10,390 nt of DNA from an uncultured Eubacterium sp. (lineage in GTDB: Bacteria; Bacillota_A; Clostridia; Lachnospirales; Lachnospiraceae): positions 1-10,390 of the forward strand of contig CAOKJJ010000175.1 of the NCBI GenBank assembly GCA_948468465.1, in the 5' to 3' direction. Made by a program: the position numbers and the translations under genes. Shown piece by piece: positions 8,191-10,390 of this stretch. Under the pieces are notes generated by a model. The model had not been told where the DNA came from. It did not search any database and worked only from the letters and a program-made list of their open reading frames with translations. Every line of letters starts with the position of its first letter. The stretch's first letter is position 1.

Positions 8191-9216
8191 ATGACCCCAA
8201 ATAAGAAAAACAACAAAAATACGAAAAATAAGAAAACAAAAACGGCTGCCGCTGTACTTCTTACAGGGACGCTGTTATCCTGCCTGTGCGCAGGCTGCGG
8301 AAAAGGAGATCCGCTTCATGTCACGCAGATGATGTCAAAGCCTGTTCTGAAAGTGGATGGAGAGAGTTATTCGCTGCCTGAGGCTAAGGTATATTTAATT
8401 AATTATCAGAACCTTTATGGAACGGTAGCCGGCGTCGACCTGTGGCAGCGGGAGGGTCAGGAAGATATGCTGGAAGAGTATATTAAAAATCTGACGGTTG
8501 CCCAGATGACGAAAATTTTGAGCATGGATTCCCTTGCGAAGAGCAGAAATATCGCGTTGGAAGAAGAGGAACTTGCGAAAGTGGAAAAAGCAGCCAAAGC
8601 TTATTACGAATCTTTAAATGAAAACGAGCTGTCATACCTGGAAGTAGATGAAGCGGATATAAAAAGATTATATGAAGATTATGCTTTGGCACAAAAGCTC
8701 TATAAATCACTGACTGTCGGTGTGAACAGTGAGGTGAGTGACGATGAGGCGCGTATTATGGACGCGATGCAGATTGTTGTATCTGATGCAAAAAAAGCAA
8801 GGGAAGTGAAAAAAGCGCTTGCGCAGGGCGGAGATTTTTCCACGCTTGCCAGTTCCTATAACGAAGCTGAAGAAGTAAAAATTCAGTTTGGCCGGGGCGA
8901 ACTCCCGCAGGAGGTGGAAAAAGCGGCATTTGCTCTGGACAATGGAACTGCATCCAGCAGCATTAAAACAGAAGACGGTTACTACTTTATTTATTGTGTG
9001 AATAAGTTTAATGAAGAATTAACCGATGCAAATAAAATTAAGATTGTACAAAAAAGGGAAAAAGAAGCGTTTGGCGATGTTTATGATGCATACAGCAGGA
9101 CGATTGCAAAAAAAATGTACCAGGATACGTGGAACAGCCTGCAGGCAAAGCATACGGAGGAATTGACGACCGACAGTTTTTTCGCGGTTTATCAGGAATA
9201 CTGCAAAGAGTCGTGA
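8191..9216 (+). CDS. Lipoprotein with SurA/PrsA-like N-domain and degenerate parvulin domain
   Basis: This is a predicted cell-surface folding factor of the PrsA/SurA type. Residues 1-18 are Lys/Asn-rich, followed by a hydrophobic segment (19-35) and a lipobox-like LCAGC ending at Cys36, the probable lipidated residue. The lipobox is slightly atypical, with Cys at -3. Residues 50-175 form a helical SurA-N-like region beginning VLKVDGESYSL. Residues 185-275 align by pattern with PpiC rotamase: GGDFSTLASSYNEA (213-226), a GRGELP turn (234-239), EKAAFALDNGTASS (243-256) and TEDGYYFIY (260-268). The usual His in the first strand is Q194 in MQIVV, and the usual GYH is GYY (263-265). Isomerase activity is therefore doubtful and a holdase-like role more likely. 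The RBS is weak (TAGAGG, 8177-8182), consistent with coupling to the acidic protein gene. The gene ends with tandem stops TGA TAA. Confidence 0.85.
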   Translation: MTPNKKNNKNTKNKKTKTAAAVLLTGTLLSCLCAGCGKGDPLHVTQMMSKPVLKVDGESYSLPEAKVYLINYQNLYGTVAGVDLWQREGQEDMLEEYIKNLTVAQMTKILSMDSLAKSRNIALEEEELAKVEKAAKAYYESLNENELSYLEVDEADIKRLYEDYALAQKLYKSLTVGVNSEVSDDEARIMDAMQIVVSDAKKAREVKKALAQGGDFSTLASSYNEAEEVKIQFGRGELPQEVEKAAFALDNGTASSSIKTEDGYYFIYCVNKFNEELTDANKIKIVQKREKEAFGDVYDAYSRTIAKKMYQDTWNSLQAKHTEELTTDSFFAVYQEYCKES

Positions 9217-9257
9217 TAAGCAGCTGTGGCAGCAAGATTAGAAGTGGAAAAACAAAA

Positions 9258-9980
9258 ATGTTAAAGGAAGCAATAAGAAAACAGCTAAAGCGGGAAGCAG
9301 AACCGGATTATAAGGAATTTCAGGCAAAACTGCTGCCGGGTGTGGATGGCATTCTTGGCGTGCGCCTGCCGAAGCTGCGGGAAATCGCAAAACGCATCGC
9401 AAAAACAGATGCGCAGGAATATTTAAATCATGAGATGTATGCTGTTATACACAGCGCGGATGAGGACAGTATCGTATACTATGAAGAAAAAATGCTGTAC
9501 GGAATGGTGATCGGCTATGCGAAGGCAGACGATGCACAGCGCAGGCAATGGCTGGATTTATTTGTGCCGAGGATTGACAGCTGGGGCGTCTGCGACAGCT
9601 GCTGCATGACATTTAAATGGATGAAAGAAAAGCCGGAATTGTGGTGGGAATATGTCAAAACATGGACGTTTGCAAATGAGGAATATGAAATTCGCTTTGG
9701 ACTCGTATGTATGCTTGCTCATTTTATAGATGAACGGCATATACAGGAAATACTGGCGGTCTGTAGCCGTGTGCTGCATGAAGGATATTATGCGAAGATG
9801 GCACAGGCGTGGCTTGTTTCCGCGTGTTTTGTCAAATTTCCCGAACAGACTAATCTGTTTCTTGAAAAGGATAACATGGAACCCTTTACACATAATAAAG
9901 CGATCCAAAAAACATGTGAATCGTATCGTGTGTCCAAAGAATGGAAAGATAGGATTCGCAGCCTGAAAAGAAGTATTTGA
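9258..9980 (+). CDS. AlkD-like DNA alkylation repair protein
   Basis: This product belongs to the HEAT-like-repeat DNA glycosylases. Characterised Bacillus cereus AlkD removes positively charged alkylated bases such as N7-methylguanine and N3-methyladenine. The 240-residue protein has the family start (LKREAEPDYKEFQ, then LLPGV and GVRLPKLREIAK). W109 and D113 fall in IDSWGVCD, R146 in YEIRF, and W185 in AKMAQAW. These correspond closely to AlkD W109, D113, R148 and W187, so it is probably catalytically competent, although members of this clostridial branch are little studied. The sequence CDSCC at 112-116 is unusually Cys-rich. The frame stays open back to an ATG at 9129 inside the lipoprotein gene, but the family N-terminus begins at the ATG at 9258. 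A GTG at 9213, overlapping the previous stop as GTGA, is a weaker alternative. The RBS is poor (GAAGTGG, 9241-9247). Confidence 0.9.
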   Translation: MLKEAIRKQLKREAEPDYKEFQAKLLPGVDGILGVRLPKLREIAKRIAKTDAQEYLNHEMYAVIHSADEDSIVYYEEKMLYGMVIGYAKADDAQRRQWLDLFVPRIDSWGVCDSCCMTFKWMKEKPELWWEYVKTWTFANEEYEIRFGLVCMLAHFIDERHIQEILAVCSRVLHEGYYAKMAQAWLVSACFVKFPEQTNLFLEKDNMEPFTHNKAIQKTCESYRVSKEWKDRIRSLKRSI

Positions 9981-9982
9981 TA

Positions 9983-10010
9983 ACAGCGCTTCATGAACAG
10001 CGCTCCATGA
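9983..10010 (+). repeat. 14-bp tandem duplication in the spacer after the alkylation repair gene
   Basis: ACAGCGCTTCATGA (9983-9996) is followed directly by ACAGCGCTCCATGA (9997-10010), two units with one T/C difference. Each contains the self-complementary hexamer AGCGCT, so the two copies (9985-9990 and 9999-10004) can pair around an eight-base loop. A second option pairs ACAGC at 9997 with GCTGT at 10011-10015. No T-run follows, so it does not look like an intrinsic terminator. Confidence 0.75.
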
Positions 10011-10050
10011 GCTGTCTGAACTGTTGCAGTATGTGAAAGGCGGTGAAACA

Positions 10051-10390
10051 ATGATTGATAAGATCAATGGAAATAATGGCTATGATTTTCCGGACGGCAA
10101 ACAGAATAAAAAGAAAAATGCGGTAGTAAGAGCCTACGAAAATACGCCGGGTTTTGAGGAAGCGGCGAAGAAAAGAACGTCAGATGTTCATAAAAAAAAT
10201 GCTGCGCAGTCAAACGACAAAGATACGGGAGTTATTTTAGATTTATCCAGGAGTGAGACAGATAAAAAAGAGGCAGCGGCATCGGCGGGCCGGAAAAAGG
10301 ATATGTCATGGGCGGATGTACTGCGCAAAATTGCGGCTCCGATTTTGCAGTGGCTGAAAAATTTCTGGGAATCAGACCGTGCATCGGACA
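10051..10390 (+). CDS. Unrecognised polar protein, 3' end beyond the window
   Basis: An open frame of at least 113 codons starts at the ATG at 10051 and continues past the window end. AAAGGCGGTGA at 10036-10046 differs by one base from an ideal ribosome binding site and is well spaced, so the start is credible. Residues 1-85 are rich in Lys, Asn, Asp and Ala with little hydrophobic content, apart from a short GVILDLS stretch at 60-66, and are probably disordered. Residues 86-110 form a likely amphipathic helix with three tryptophans (W87, W101, W106) and WADVLRKIAAPILQWLK. There is no signal peptide. I do not recognise the family. The tail may bind a membrane surface or a partner, but this is inference. 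It lies 70 bases after the alkylation repair gene on the same strand and could be in the same transcript. Confidence 0.75.
   Translation, partial: MIDKINGNNGYDFPDGKQNKKKNAVVRAYENTPGFEEAAKKRTSDVHKKNAAQSNDKDTGVILDLSRSETDKKEAAASAGRKKDMSWADVLRKIAAPILQWLKNFWESDRASD

Noticed and set aside
9129..9257. Extended N-terminus of the alkylation repair protein
   Set aside because: The extra 43 residues lie mostly inside the lipoprotein gene in another frame. The AlkD-like family begins at the ATG at 9258, and from that start W109 and D113 match AlkD numbering.
9217..9257. Terminator after the lipoprotein gene (GCTG-TGG-CAGC)
   Set aside because: The stem is only four base pairs and is not followed by a T-run, so it is unlikely to stop transcription.

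Overview
The window reads as chromosomal DNA of a Gram-positive Clostridia member, most likely a Lachnospiraceae-type bacterium. The reasons are the AddB/AddA recombination machine (the Firmicutes counterpart of RecBCD), strong GGAG-type ribosome binding sites, moderate GC, a PrsA/SurA-type lipoprotein of clostridial style and an AlkD-type repair protein. The genus cannot be named from sequence alone. All recognised genes lie on the + strand and are closely packed. I see no rRNA, tRNA, CRISPR array, insertion sequence or convincing intrinsic terminator.

Layout. 1-94 is a short leader with a GC-rich first 60 bases. 95-3502 is addB and 3499-7119 is addA, overlapping by ATGA. 7120-7250 is an unusual intercistronic spacer built from reiterated GATAA words with almost no C on the coding strand. 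7251-7868 is maf. 7869-7923 is a spacer with a plausible promoter. 7924-8187 encodes an 87-residue, very acidic protein that I do not recognise. 8191-9216 encodes a lipoprotein with a parvulin-like domain that lacks the usual catalytic histidines. 9258-9980 encodes an AlkD-like DNA alkylation repair protein, starting later than the longest possible ORF. A 70-base spacer with a 14-bp tandem duplication follows. From 10051 a further, unrecognised gene runs off the end of the window.

How the genes fit together. AddAB processes double-strand breaks for RecA-dependent repair, Maf removes non-canonical or excess nucleoside triphosphates, and AlkD-like proteins excise alkylated bases, so much of the window concerns genome maintenance. 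The acidic protein and the lipoprotein form a tight pair (3-base gap), probably with their own promoter, and may be a separate envelope-related unit embedded in the cluster.

The main oddities are the GATAA-repeat spacer upstream of maf, the degenerate parvulin with its acidic partner, and the unrecognised 3' gene. No clear new multi-gene defence or mobile system is visible. The core genes are ordinary housekeeping genes.
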